Assembly: GCA_050084515.1 (NCBI GenBank)
Contig: CM114271.1
Span: 8,246,001 to 8,310,000, forward strand
DNA: 64,000 bases
Reading direction: 5' to 3'
Origin: Blasia pusilla
Lineage: Eukaryota; Marchantiophyta; Marchantiopsida; Blasiales
In this document: positions 1-11,156 of the stretch, piece after piece
Position numbering within the stretch: position 1 is the stretch's first letter
How the letters are laid out: each line of letters opens with the position of its first letter
The notes under the pieces: model-generated
The model's database searches: none
What the model was told of the DNA's origin: nothing
What the model saw: the letters and a program-made list of their open reading frames with translations, nothing else
Made by a program: the position numbers and the translations under genes

Positions 1-1980
1 TCTACGGAAGGTATGAGTGCTTCTCTGTCTGGACGACTGGCGATTTCACGGGATTGTTGCAACCGTGAAAATTGATTTTGCTGTAAAGCTTGTTCGTGTG
101 GGGAGAAGAATGAAGACCTAATGAGAGAGCGATAGCAATGCATTCGAGTCCAACCGTTGTACTACTAGATGCATCTTCGAATCCTTCACCTCCTTGTAAC
201 AGAGAGCATTGACGATGAATGGCAAAGGATGGCTGAATGACTAGAGCGTCTTGGGATCTCTCCTCACAGAAAATCAATATGCTGGTCTAGTATGTGATTT
301 ACTGTAAGCAGCAGTCATCTCGGAAGGAATTGAGTTCCACAAAGAAGAGAAGTTGCGGTCTTGAACACCCGTTTTGATCTGAACGAAATTTAGGTTTATC
401 AAATAGAGGAGGTCTTGCCCTTAATAATTGGCACTGCTGACAACCGTGTAGAGTTTGGCCTGACCATCGACTAACATCCAACGTCTCGGGAGACGCGGGT
501 GCTCTGGCTGCCCCTCCCGTTCTTCGACTGGCTATCAAATCTCTTGTCAATCCGAGACACTTCCCTGCCCATCGTGTTCTCTTCCCTGGTGGATTCGATT
601 TTCTTTCACGGTACTAAGCATGATCCGCCGAAGATAACCACACCAGCTTCCGATCCTGAAATGAAAAATTTAGTAGGATGGAATCTGAAGTTCAAAATCT
701 ATTCGTCAGGATTCCAAGAAATGATTGTCGAAATCCGTGGAATCAGTCAAAGCAACCGGCTTGGGACTGGGAAATCGGACAGGTCAAAGAGCTTGCTAGT
801 TCGTCGAAGCGATCCAACTTCCTCGCCATTTCCACCAGTTTTCAAGTTGTATGTGTGGACAACTGTTGTCACGATGAGGTGTTGGTCTTTTGAGAATTAA
901 CACCAGTTTTTTGTCTGGGTTTCAAATATTTATGAATGTGCTACAGCAGGTTTAAATTACCCTTCATTGAAATGTGAGCCATTCCCAATTGCGGTTTTTC
1001 GTTTTGTAGATTTAAAACACTGGACCCTCTACTCTAATCCCCACTGTTTTCTGTAGTACCGAGTATGAGTACTTTTTCTCCAGGATCCTGAACCAAGTTT
1101 GCATGAAGCTACCAATGCCGAGAACTTACAGCTCAATGGGCTTATCTTTAGGCCCATTTCAGACACCGATCAATAACTAGATTCTGAGACGAGCTTCACA
1201 AATCAAATTTCCAGTTCCACCGTTGAAAAATTGCAAGCTTACATATCAGCTATGAGAAGCGTTCCCACAGTCAAATTTAATTGCTCTTGGTAACAAGTTA
1301 GCAACTATGCATATGGGCAACATGACAGGCCAATGGGACAAAGGGATGAGATCTACCTATAGTCAGTTTCTGCTACTCATGCCAATGTTTGAAGCACCTA
1401 TTTGGCAGTCTGTCTACCTCTTCTGATGTTTGACATTCCTCTATAGACTCAGGACGTTCGAGACTGAGCAAGGAAAACAGCGCGGAGTGGCTACACGTGA
1501 GAGCATACACATTTTCTGCAATAGTTTTTTGTCGACATGGATCAAACTCCATCTCAAGTCTCAAGAAAGTGTCTCTTGAGGCTCAAGTGTGTTAAATTTT
1601 GTGTAGAGTAGGACTCCGTTGGAGATCACGCATTCCTACGAGGCTGGAGGATTATACTAGTCAACCATGTGACGTGGTTATCTAAGAGCATCCCACTACA
1701 AAAAGTGGGGAGTAGGAGCGAAAATGTGACCGTACTAGACACTCTAAATAACAATGTAAAATGAGAGAGGCCATGGAACTTCGCTTGTATATGGAGCCAG
1801 GTAGATTTTACGAGGGATGGGTCCATGTAAAGAAGAACTAGTCCTTATGTTCGGGAGATGCAAGTTGAAAGCAATCAATCATCGAGTTGGTGTGTGATGC
1901 GAGGTCAAACTAATCCTTTAATCAACCAATCATCGGGTCGGCATGCTTATCCAAAGCAGCATCATAACATTCTTATCGTC

Positions 1981-2031
1981 AATCATACAATTTTTTATAC
2001 ATCGTGAGAAAATAATCATACAATTTTTTAT
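1981..2031. repeat. Short direct repeat, two copies of a 19-bp AT-rich word
   Basis: The word AATCATACAATTTTTTATA occurs at 1981-1999 and again at 2013-2031, separated by 13 bp. A looser pair of CAATCATCG-containing segments lies just upstream, near 1875 and 1925. This looks like local slippage or duplication, and no function is implied. Confidence 0.7.
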
Positions 2032-2232
2032 AACCCATGAGCATTTTCTGCGTTGGATAATTGGGATTAGTCTCAAAGACAGAAATCTGGAAAAGGATTC
2101 ATTACAAAATTTCCTCCCATGGATTTAGATTCAACCTTCCTTCCCCAAAAGAACCACCTCCTAAACCACTACCTCATGGTTAAAATCTACCTACTCATTT
2201 GGCCGTCCCTAATACTAAGTTACAATTTAAAT

Positions 2233-2440
2233 TCATGGTGGTCCATAAAGATAAGTTATCATAAATTTCTTTGGAAAAAGAAGGAAAAATATCCATCAAG
2301 ACGAATACAATTGAACTCGCTAAATTATCATTGACTTACATGGTGGTCCATAAAGTTAATCTATCAAGAATTTGAATAAAAAAGAAGAAAAATGTGCATG
2401 AAACCCAACACCATTGAGGCACTATATGTTGGAAGATAAA
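2233..2440. repeat. Diverged tandem duplication of about 106 bp
   Basis: The segment beginning ATGGTGGTCCATAAAG at about 2234 recurs at about 2340. In both copies it is followed by an A-rich run (GAAGAAAAAT-like) and a short CATCAAGA or CATGAAAC tail. Identity is moderate, so the duplication is old. It contains no gene. Confidence 0.6.
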
Positions 2441-3019
2441 TTTATTTTAATAAATTTTTGAATACTAGATTTCTTAACCAGTGTGCGGCCTCTACGACGG
2501 GTGAAGAGAATAATTAATACATACGTGCATATGACACGTGGCCGGGAAAAAAAATGAGAGGAACTTGTAGAGGCCGTAATCACTAGAAAATATTTATTTT
2601 TTTACATCTACCAAAAACAATTTCTAATTTGAATGGATTAGGTCTTCCCATAATGTTTCTAATATTAATTTTGAAAACAAAAAAATTTCCAATCTAACAA
2701 CTCGGAATCCAAATCTCCCTAAGGTCTCGAGTCCCTAAGACCCATGAGCTTTTCACTATTTGCCCAAACGGTCCGACGGGCCTTTTTCATATAGATTTTA
2801 ATTTCCAATTGTAGATATGTAATTTTATTTCTTTAAAAAAATCACTCACTCATCATTTTTCCCATGTAAAAACTCATCTATTTTGAAAAAAATGATTATA
2901 AATATGGGTTTAGAATGGAAAATATCTACCAAGACTACTTCAATTAAAATAACACTACCTATTTGGTCTAAGATTCCTTTATTTTTCATAAGATTTCCTT
3001 TTTTTTTAATCAGTGTATG

Positions 3020-3095
3020 TGTCATACGCCTACTCTCCTTGAACGTTAATCTTTGTTGTTGCGGAAGCATGCGTTTAGTTGGACACGCTCTCAAA
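3020..3095 (-). repeat. Fragment of LTR family 1 (3' end)
   Basis: This 76-bp piece matches the terminal part of the LTRs seen at 16563-17630, 43274-44275 and 54188-55151. It opens with TGTCATACGCC followed by TACTCTCCTTGAACGTTAAT, and continues with the GCGGAAGCATGCGTTTAG segment also found in the other copies. Orientation is reverse relative to the LTR. The rest of the LTR is missing, so this is a scrap left by deletion or by capture into another element. Confidence 0.7.
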
Positions 3096-3496
3096 GACAA
3101 CTAACAATCTTTTGGTTCAATTATCGTCTCCTGTGTTCACATTTCACAAAGTTGGTCTTTATTTGAATCTTTCATTGAGATAAGATTGCTACTTCTGGTC
3201 AAATTATTTGCCAATGGTCCTCCAACAAAAATAGCCCTGGGCACAGCTTACTGTAGATTGAGAAAGGTAATGTGAAGAAACTTAGGCTCACATGGAGAGT
3301 GATGGAAAAATGTTTGTAGTGGTCTTATGATGTCTACTTGTTTTTCGCCCCCAGGAAAAAAAAAAGGTTTCTTTAGGCCCGAATGTGGACCACTACCTAC
3401 TCTCTTCTAAAGATTTCATGAATTTGAAAGCAAACAAAAATTTCAAATATGTCAAAACTTTTGAAGAGAGGAGGGGGATTTTGCCCTTTTTTTTAA

Positions 3497-3545
3497 GAGA
3501 GACTCTCCTCTCTTTCTCTCTTCCTCTCCTCTCTTACTCTCTCCT
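3497..3545 (+). repeat. Pyrimidine-rich (CT) tract
   Basis: A run made almost only of C and T lies just before the ATG at 3558. Such tracts are common in plant 5' leaders and LTR-proximal sequence, but the downstream frame is too degraded to call this a promoter. Confidence 0.5.
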
Positions 3546-3557
3546 GCCAGAATACCA

Positions 3558-3995
3558 TGGTTGATGTTGAAATTGAACATCGGATTCGAGAGCACGAGGA
3601 AGAGCAACAACGGAAAACTTCAAGCGAATCCAATCAGCCCAACACTTCTCCTAACACAACCTATGATCCATTTGATTGTTGCACCAGTAGGAGTTCATAA
3701 TTATTCCACAGAGTCTAGTGAACCTCCACAATCTTTAAGCGTTGAAACGGTGGACTTAGTTGATGAGCCTAATGATAATGATGTTCTCATACCTTTTGTT
3801 CCAAATTCTCAACCCATCAGTCATGGCATAGATAGTTCTTAAATTTCCTCTGCTGATGAAATAACAGCAATAGGAACTTGTCGCCAATCCACCCAACTTC
3901 GAACTATTGAGCCGCCAAATTACCGCTTACATCTTAATCCACCGGACCCAACCATAGACCTAAACTAGAAGAGTAATTAGTGAATTTAGTGAGAC
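3558..3995 (+). pseudogene. Possible Copia-type polyprotein remnant
   Basis: Reading across one frameshift near 3680 gives a hydrophilic stretch, rich in Ser, Glu, Asn and Pro, that ends in a segment with RQSTQLRT followed by PPNYRLH. A basic word of the type R-R/Q-S-T-x-x-R followed by a Pro-rich segment is typical of the linker between integrase and reverse transcriptase in Ty1/Copia polyproteins. No integrase core or RT core follows: the frame stops at about 3966 and satellite sequence begins 140 bp later. The call rests on that single motif plus composition. It could equally be a chance frame. Confidence 0.25.
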
Positions 3996-4104
3996 GGATT
4001 AGTAGATAGTTGTAGCAAACTTGTTTTATGTTGAGTATTGTAAGAATGTCATTTTATGACATTCCTTTTTATAACCTTCTCGCTAATAAAGCATTGATTT
4101 TTAC

Positions 4105-7100
4105 ATTGAAGGTCAAATTGGTAAGTGTGATTTTGAGCTCGTGGTCATAACTCCATTTTGCTAAAAACTTTGCAAGAGTGATACAAAGACAACTTGGGAA
4201 AGTTGGACATGATGAAAATGAAAAAACTTTCTTTTCATTAAAGGTTTTATGGCTCGGGGCCAAAAAGTACTTACCTATTTTTGAGGTTTTGGTCACAACT
4301 CTATTTTGGGTGAAACTTGGCAAGACTACTAGATACATCTTGGAGACCATGTGGGCCAAATTTCAGCTCAAGATGGAAAAGTTGGACAACGTGAAAAATG
4401 AAAAGACCTTTTTGTTCCAAGTTCGGGTCCAAAAGGGAGTTAGTAATTTGTGCGGATTTGCTCACAATTCCATTTTTTCTTGAAACTTGGCAAGAGACTA
4501 ACATGCACCTTGGGAAAAATTTGGGCCAAATTTCTGCTCAAGATGGGAAAGTTGGACAAGATGAAACATGAAAAAAACCCTATTCTCATTTAAGGTTGTA
4601 TCGTTCGGGTCAAAAAAGGATATTTTATTTTTTTAGGTTTTGCTCCCAACTCTATTTTGCTTGAAACTTAGCAATAATCCTAGATGTAGATTGAAATCAA
4701 TGTGATCCAAATTTCAGCTCAAGATCTGAAAGTTGGACAAGATGAAAAATGAGAAAATCTTATTTATATAGAATTTCTCATTGTTCGAGTCCAAAAAGGA
4801 GTTATTAATTTGTGAGGTTTTTCTCACAACTCCATTTTGCTTTAAACTTGGCAATACTGTAACATACACCTTAAGGACCATGTGGGCTGAATTTCAGCTC
4901 AAAATGGGAAAGTTGGACAAGATGAAAAATGAAGAAACCCTATTTTCATTCAAGGTTTGATACTCAGGTCCAAGAAGGACTTACCAATTATTGAGGTTTA
5001 CTCCTAGCTCCATTCTTCTTGAAACTTGGCAAGAATGCTACATGCACCTTGGAGACTATATGGGCCACATTTCAGCTCAAGATGAGAAAGTTGAACAAGA
5101 GGAAAAATGAAAAGACCTTCTTTTTATTCAAGATTCGAAGGTTCGGGTCAAAAAAGAACTTGCTAATTAGTGAGTTTGTGGTCCCAACTCCATTTTTCTT
5201 GAAAGTTGGCAAGAGGGTTAGATGCATCTTGGAGACCATGTGGGCCAAAGTTTAGCTCAAGATGGGAAATTTGGACAAGATGAAAAATGAAAAAACCTTA
5301 ATTCTTTGGAAGGTCTTATGGTCCGGGTCAAAAAAGGACTTACCAATTTTTGAGCTTGTAGTACTATCTCCATTTTTCTTGAAACTTGGAAAGAGAGCTA
5401 GATGCACCTTGGAGACCCTATGGGCCAAATTTTAGTTGAAGATGGGAAAGTTGGACGAGATGGAAAGTGAAAAATCCTTATTTTGATATAAGGTCTTGTG
5501 GTTCAGATCAAAAAAGGATTTACCAATTTTTGAGCTCGTGGTCCCAACTTCATTTTTCTTGAAACAAAGCAAGAAGGTTAGATGGTCCTTGGAGACCGTG
5601 TGAGCCAAATTTGAGCTCAAGATGGGAAAGTTGGACAAGATGAAAAATGAAAAAACCATAATTCTTTGGAAGGTCTAATGGTTTGGGTCAAAAAAGAACT
5701 TACCAATTTTGGAGCTTGTAGTCCCATCTCCATTTTCGTTGAAACTTGGCAAGAGTGTTTCATGCACCTTGGAGACCCTGTGGGCTAAAATGCAGCTCAA
5801 GATGGGAAAGTTGCACAAGAGGAAAAAGGAAAAAATGTTATTTTGATACAAGGTTTGATGGTTTGGGTCCAAAAAGAGTTATTAATTTGTGAGGTTTTGT
5901 TCACAAGTCCATTTTGCTTGAAACTTGGCAAGAGAGGAATATGAAGTTTGGGGAAAAAGTGGGCCAAATTTCAGCTCAATATGAGAAATGTGGACAACAT
6001 GAAAAATGAAAAAACTTTAATTTGATAGAAGGTCTGATGGTTTGAGTAAAAAAAAAGACTTATTAATTTGTGAGGTTTTGCTCACATCTCCATTTTATGT
6101 GAAACTTGGCAAGAGTAGAACATGAACCTTGGGAATTAGGTTGGAAAAATTTGAGCTCAAGATGATAAAGTTGGACATGATGAAAAATGAAAAAAAAATC
6201 TTTTAATTTAAGGTTTGATGGTTCACGTCAAGAAAGGACTTGCCAATTTTTGAGCTTATGGTCCCAACTCCATTTTGCTTGAAACTTGGCAATAGGGTTA
6301 GATGCACCTTGGAGACCATGTGGGCCAAATTGCAGTTTAAGATGAGAAATTTGGACAAGATGAAAAATGATAAAACCTTGTTTCTATAACTAGAAGGTAT
6401 AATTCTAATCTGATGGTTTGGGTTAGAAAAAGGACTTGGCAATTTTTGAGCTTGTGGTCCCATCTTCATTTTGCTTGAAATTTTTCCGGAGTGCTCCATG
6501 CATGTTGGAGGCCTTGTGGGCCAAAGTGCAGCTCAAGATGGGAAAGTCGGACAAGATGAAAAAAAAATATTTTGATAAAAGGTTCGGGTCAAAAAATGAC
6601 TTACCAATTTTTTAGCTTGTGGTCCCATCTCCATTTTGCTTGAAACTTGGCAAGAGTGCTACGTGCATGTTGGAGACCCTGTGGGCCAAAGTGTAGCTCA
6701 AGATGGGAAAGTTGGACAAGATGAAAAATTAAAAAATATTAATTTGATAAAAGGCCCGATGGTTCGAGTAAAAAAAGGAGATATTAATTTTTGAGGTTTT
6801 GCTCACAACTCCATTTTTCTTGAAACTTGGCAAGAGTAGAACATGAATCTTGGGCATCATGTTTGCTAAATTTGAGCTCAAGATGATAAAGTTAGACAAA
6901 ATGAACAATTAAAAAACCTGATTTTCATAAGAGGTCTAATGGTTCGGGTCCTAAAAGGACTTGGCACTTTTTGAGCTTGTGGTCCCAACTCCATTTTGCT
7001 TTAAACTTAGCAAGAATGCTACATGCACCTTGGAGACCTTGTGGGCCAAATATCAACTCAAGATGGGAAATTTGGACAAGAGGACAAATTAAAAGACCTT

Positions 7101-10100
7101 AATTTGATAGAAGGTCTGATGGTTCAGGTCAAAAAGGACTTACCAATTTTTGGGCTTTTGATCCCAGCTCCATTTTTCTTAAAACTTTGCAAGAGTGTTT
7201 CGTGCACCTTGGAGACCATGTGGGCCAAAGTGCAGCTGAAGATGGGAAAGTTGGACAAGAGGAAAAATGAAAAAACCTTAATTTGTCAGAAGTATTATTG
7301 GTTCGAGTCCAAAAAGAAGTTATTAATTTGAGAAGTTTTGGTCACAACTCCATTTTTCTTGAAACTTGGCAAGAGTGGAACATGCACCCTGAAGACAACG
7401 TTGGCCAAATTCAAGCTCAATATGGGAAACTTGGACAAGATGAAAAATAAAAAAACCTTAATTTGATAGAAGGTCTGATGGTTTGGGTCAAAAAAGGACT
7501 TATTAATCTGTAAGGTTTTCCTCACAACTCCATTTTTCTTTAAAATTGGCAAGATTAGAACATGAAATTTGGGGATCCTTTTTGGCCAAAGTTGAGCTCA
7601 AGAGGAGAAAGTTGGAGATGATGAAAAAAGAAAAAACCTTATTTTCATAGAAGGTCTGATGGTTCGGGTCCTAAAAGAACTTGGAGATTTTTGAGCTTGT
7701 GGTCCCAACTCCATATTGCTTAAAACTTGGCAAGAAAGCTACATGCACCTTGGAGACAATGTGGGAAAATTTTAGGTCCAAAAAAGAGTTATTAATTTGT
7801 GAGGTTTTTCTCACGGCTTCATTTTGCTTGAAACTTGGCAAGTGTGGAACATGCACTTTCAAGACAATATGGACCAAATTTCAGCTCAAGATGGGAAATT
7901 TGGACAAGATGAAAAATGAAAAAACCTTAATTTGATATAAGGTCTCATAGTTCAAGTAAAAAAAGGACTTATTAATCTATGAGGTTTTGCTCACAATTCC
8001 ATTTTTCTTGAAACTAGGCAAGAAGGTAACATGCACCTTGGGGAAAATTTGGGCCAAATTTTAGCTCAATATGGAAAATTTGGACAAGATAAAAAAATGA
8101 GAAAACCTTAATTTGATACAAGGTCTTATGTTTGGGGTAATAGAAGGACTTATTAATTTTTTAGGTTTGGTCACAACTCCATTTTGCTTGAAACTTGGCA
8201 AGAGTAGAACATGAACTTTGGGGATCATGTTGGCCAAATTTTAGCTCAAGATGATAAATGTGGACAAGATTAAAAATGAGAAAACCTTATTCCTATAGAA
8301 GGTCTGATGGTTCGAGTCCTAAAAGGACTTAGAAATGTTTAAGCTTGTGGTCCCAACTTCATTTTGCTTGAAACTTGGAAAGAATAGAACATGCACCTCG
8401 GGGACAAATTGGGCCAAATTTTAGCTCAAGATGGGAAATTTGGAGAAGATGAAAACTGAAAAAATCCTTATTTTGATAAAAAAAAAAAAAGGTGATGTTT
8501 CAAGTCCAAAAAGGAGTTATTAATTTGTGAGGTTTTTCTCACAACCCCATTTTGCTTGAAACTTGGAAAAAGTGGAACATGCTCCGTGGGGAAAATGTGG
8601 GCCAAATTGCAGCTCAAGATGGGAAAGTTGGAGAAGATGAAAAATGAAAAAACCTTAATTTGATACAAGGTCTCATGGTTGGGGTCAAAAAAAGGACTTA
8701 TTAATTTGTGAGGTTTTTTTCACAACTCCATTTTTTTGAAACTTGGAAAGAATAGAACATGATCCTAGGGAATCATGCTGGCCAAATTTGAGCTCAAGAT
8801 GAGAAATGTGGACAAGATGAAAAATGAGAAAACCTTATTTCTATAGAAGGTATGATATCGATGGTACAGGTCCTAGAAGGACTTGGAAATGTTTGAGCTT
8901 GTGGTCCCAACTCCATTGTGCTTGAAACTTGGCAAGAGTGCTACATGAATCTTGGAGACCATGTGGGCCTAAGTGCAGCTCAAGATGAAAAAGTTAGACA
9001 AGATGAAAATTTTAAAAACCTTAATTTGATAAAAGGTCCGATGGTTTGGGGAAAAAAAGGTTTTGTTCACAACTCCATTTTGCTTGAGACTTGGCAAGAG
9101 CAGAGCATGAACCTTGGGGATCATGTTTGCCAAATTTGAGCTCAAGATGATGAATTTTGGCAAGATGAGAAATGAGAAAACCTTGTTTTTATAGAAGGTC
9201 TTATGGTTCAAGTCCAAAAAGGAGTTATTAATTTGTGAGGTTTTTTTCATAACTCCATTTTTCTTCACACTTGGTGAGAGTAGAACATGAACATTGGGGA
9301 TCATATTGGCCAAATTTGAGCTCAAGATGAGAAAGTTCGACAAGATGAAAAATGAAAAAACCTAAATTTCAAAGAAGGCCTGATTGTTCCGGTCCTAAAA
9401 GGACTTGGGCATTTTTTAGCTTGTGGTTCCAAATCCATTTTTCCTTTAACTTGGCAAGAGTGCTACATGCACCTTGGATACCCTTTGGGCCAAATTTCAG
9501 CTCAAAGATGGGAATTTTGGACAAGATGAAAAATGAAAAAACCTTAATTTGATAGAAGGTCTGAGGGTTCAGGTAAAAAAAGAACTTACCAATTTTTGAG
9601 CTTTTGCTTCCGGCTCCATTTTAATTGAAACTTGGCAAGAGTGCTTCATGCACCTTGGAGACCACGTGGGCCTGATTTAAACTCAAGATGGGAAATCTGG
9701 ACAAGAGAAAAAATGAAAAGACCTTTATTTGATAGAAGGTCTGATGGTTCAAGTCAAAAAAGGACTTGCCAATTTTTTAGCTTGTGGTACCATCTCCATT
9801 TTGCTTGGAACTTGGAAAGAATTCTACATGGATGTTGGAGACCATGTGGGCCAAAGTGCAACTCAAGATGGGAAATTTGGACAAGATGAAAAATGAAAAA
9901 AAATCTTAATTTGATAAAAAGCCGGATGGTTCAGGTAAAAAAAAATGACTTGGCAATTTTTTAGCTTCTGTTTCCAACTCCATTTTGCTTGAAACTGGGC
10001 AAGAGTGGAATATTTTGAGAGAAGGTCTGATGTTTCAAGTCCTAAAAGGACTTGGAAAATTTTGAGCTTGTGGTTCGAGCTCCATTTGGCTTGAAACTCC

Positions 10101-10302
10101 GCAAGAGTGTTTCATTCACCTTGGAGAGCATGTGAGCCAAATTTGAGCTCAAGATGAAATCTTTGGACAAGATGAAAAATTAAAGATATTTTTTTCATTC
10201 AAGGTTTAGTGCTCTGGGTCCAAAAGGTCGTTTTTAAAGTTGTGGTCACAACTTGATTTGGGTTGAGACTTTGCAAGAGTGATAGATGTAACTTGGGGAC
10301 CA
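4105..10302. repeat. 180-bp satellite array, about 34 degenerate monomers
   Basis: The anchor word CTTGGCAAG (or close variants) recurs at near-constant 180-bp steps, for example at about 4851, 5031, 5211, 5391, 5571 and 5751, and on to about 10270. Each monomer also contains a GGAGACCATGTGGGCC-like box, a CAGCTCAAGATGGGAAAG-like box, an A-rich AAAAATGAAAAAACC segment and a TCCATTTTGCTTGAAA-like end. Two subtypes alternate irregularly: one has TTGAGCTTGTGGTCCC, the other TTGTGAGGTTTTGCTCAC. Monomers near 7770 and 10010 are shortened by internal deletion. Copies differ by visible substitutions throughout, so the array is old. The 180-bp length matches the nucleosome-scale monomers of many plant centromeric or heterochromatic satellites, but position on the chromosome is unknown. 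Frames of up to 124 codons on the minus strand are by-products of the 60-codon period. Confidence 0.95.
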
Positions 10303-11156
10303 TCTATACTATTCTATAAGATCTCAGAAGAGTTATTCCATTTCACTTCTGTAAGTAATTATTTTAATGGAGAAGGAAAAGATTTGGTTCAAATTTTATG
10401 GAAGGGTGAATTTACTTACGGGACTAGGATATCATTTACATTTGATTTAAGGGAAATTCAATTTCCCTTTCCGTTACATATGAATCACGGTACAAATAAT
10501 TTCTTTATCTAACATTTTCAATTAAAAAAAATATTCATCGAACTGAAAATAGAAAAGTAAGGTACTGATACTAGATAAGTTTGCCATAAGAACTAGCGAT
10601 AAACTTATCGCACGGTAATATTCATATTCTCATATTACAGTATTTAATAACAAATTTATTTAATAACAAATTCTGTTTTCTATTCCTCCCAAATATCTTT
10701 CGAATTCTACCCCATGCAATATTGGTCAGTAAACACAATTCATAAATTATTTTCCTTTACAATTCAATTCAAACTTAAAATTTCCTTCATTAATTTTGGG
10801 GAAAAAAATTATCCCTTTTCCAATCCCCATCTTTCAATAAATAAAAGAAAATCACTTCTTTTGATGAGTTAGTAAATTTGGAGGAGTTAGTAATATTTAA
10901 AATATTTAAAATAATATAAAAAAACATTTCAATTATGGTATCCTCCACCTTATGCGAGAACTTATAACCCTAGAGAAAACTTTCATCCATTTTATGGACA
11001 ATATTTGTGACCGTCTCACATTCACAAGTCTCCTCAATGGGATTTTTCTTTAAAAATACATTTACAACAAATGAGGAGTATCCCACAAAACATCTGGATT
11101 GAGAGGAACCTAATACTTATCTACATTAAAAAGATATAAATATGAACTCATTCTCT
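10303..11156. other. AT-rich spacer with one weak coding-like stretch
   Basis: Most of this stretch is low-complexity AT-rich DNA, with TATTTAAAATATTTAAAATA around 10890-10910. From 10939 to about 11140 the plus strand reads as 66 codons with a single internal TGA. The composition is protein-like: Tyr, Pro and Gln-rich at first, then an amphipathic segment. No family is recognised. It may be a scrap of the same unknown unit that lies on the other strand from 11157. Confidence 0.35.

Larger units (their letters stand above)
1..3019. other. AT-rich intergenic stretch, no gene recognised
   Basis: No reading frame here has a recognisable domain. The longest frames are about 130 codons on the plus strand near 499-900 and under 100 codons on the minus strand near 1-550. 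They carry no motif I know and lack support from codon pattern or neighbours. The stretch from about 1850 to 3000 is very AT-rich and holds the short duplications listed separately. A distant, eroded transposon or an exon of an unrecognised gene near 500-900 cannot be excluded. Confidence 0.5.

Noticed and set aside
4069-9889. Many ORFs of 60-124 codons on both strands in the satellite
   Set aside because: They follow from the 180-bp period being a multiple of three; the peptides are repeated, lack starts in common and are broken in most monomers.
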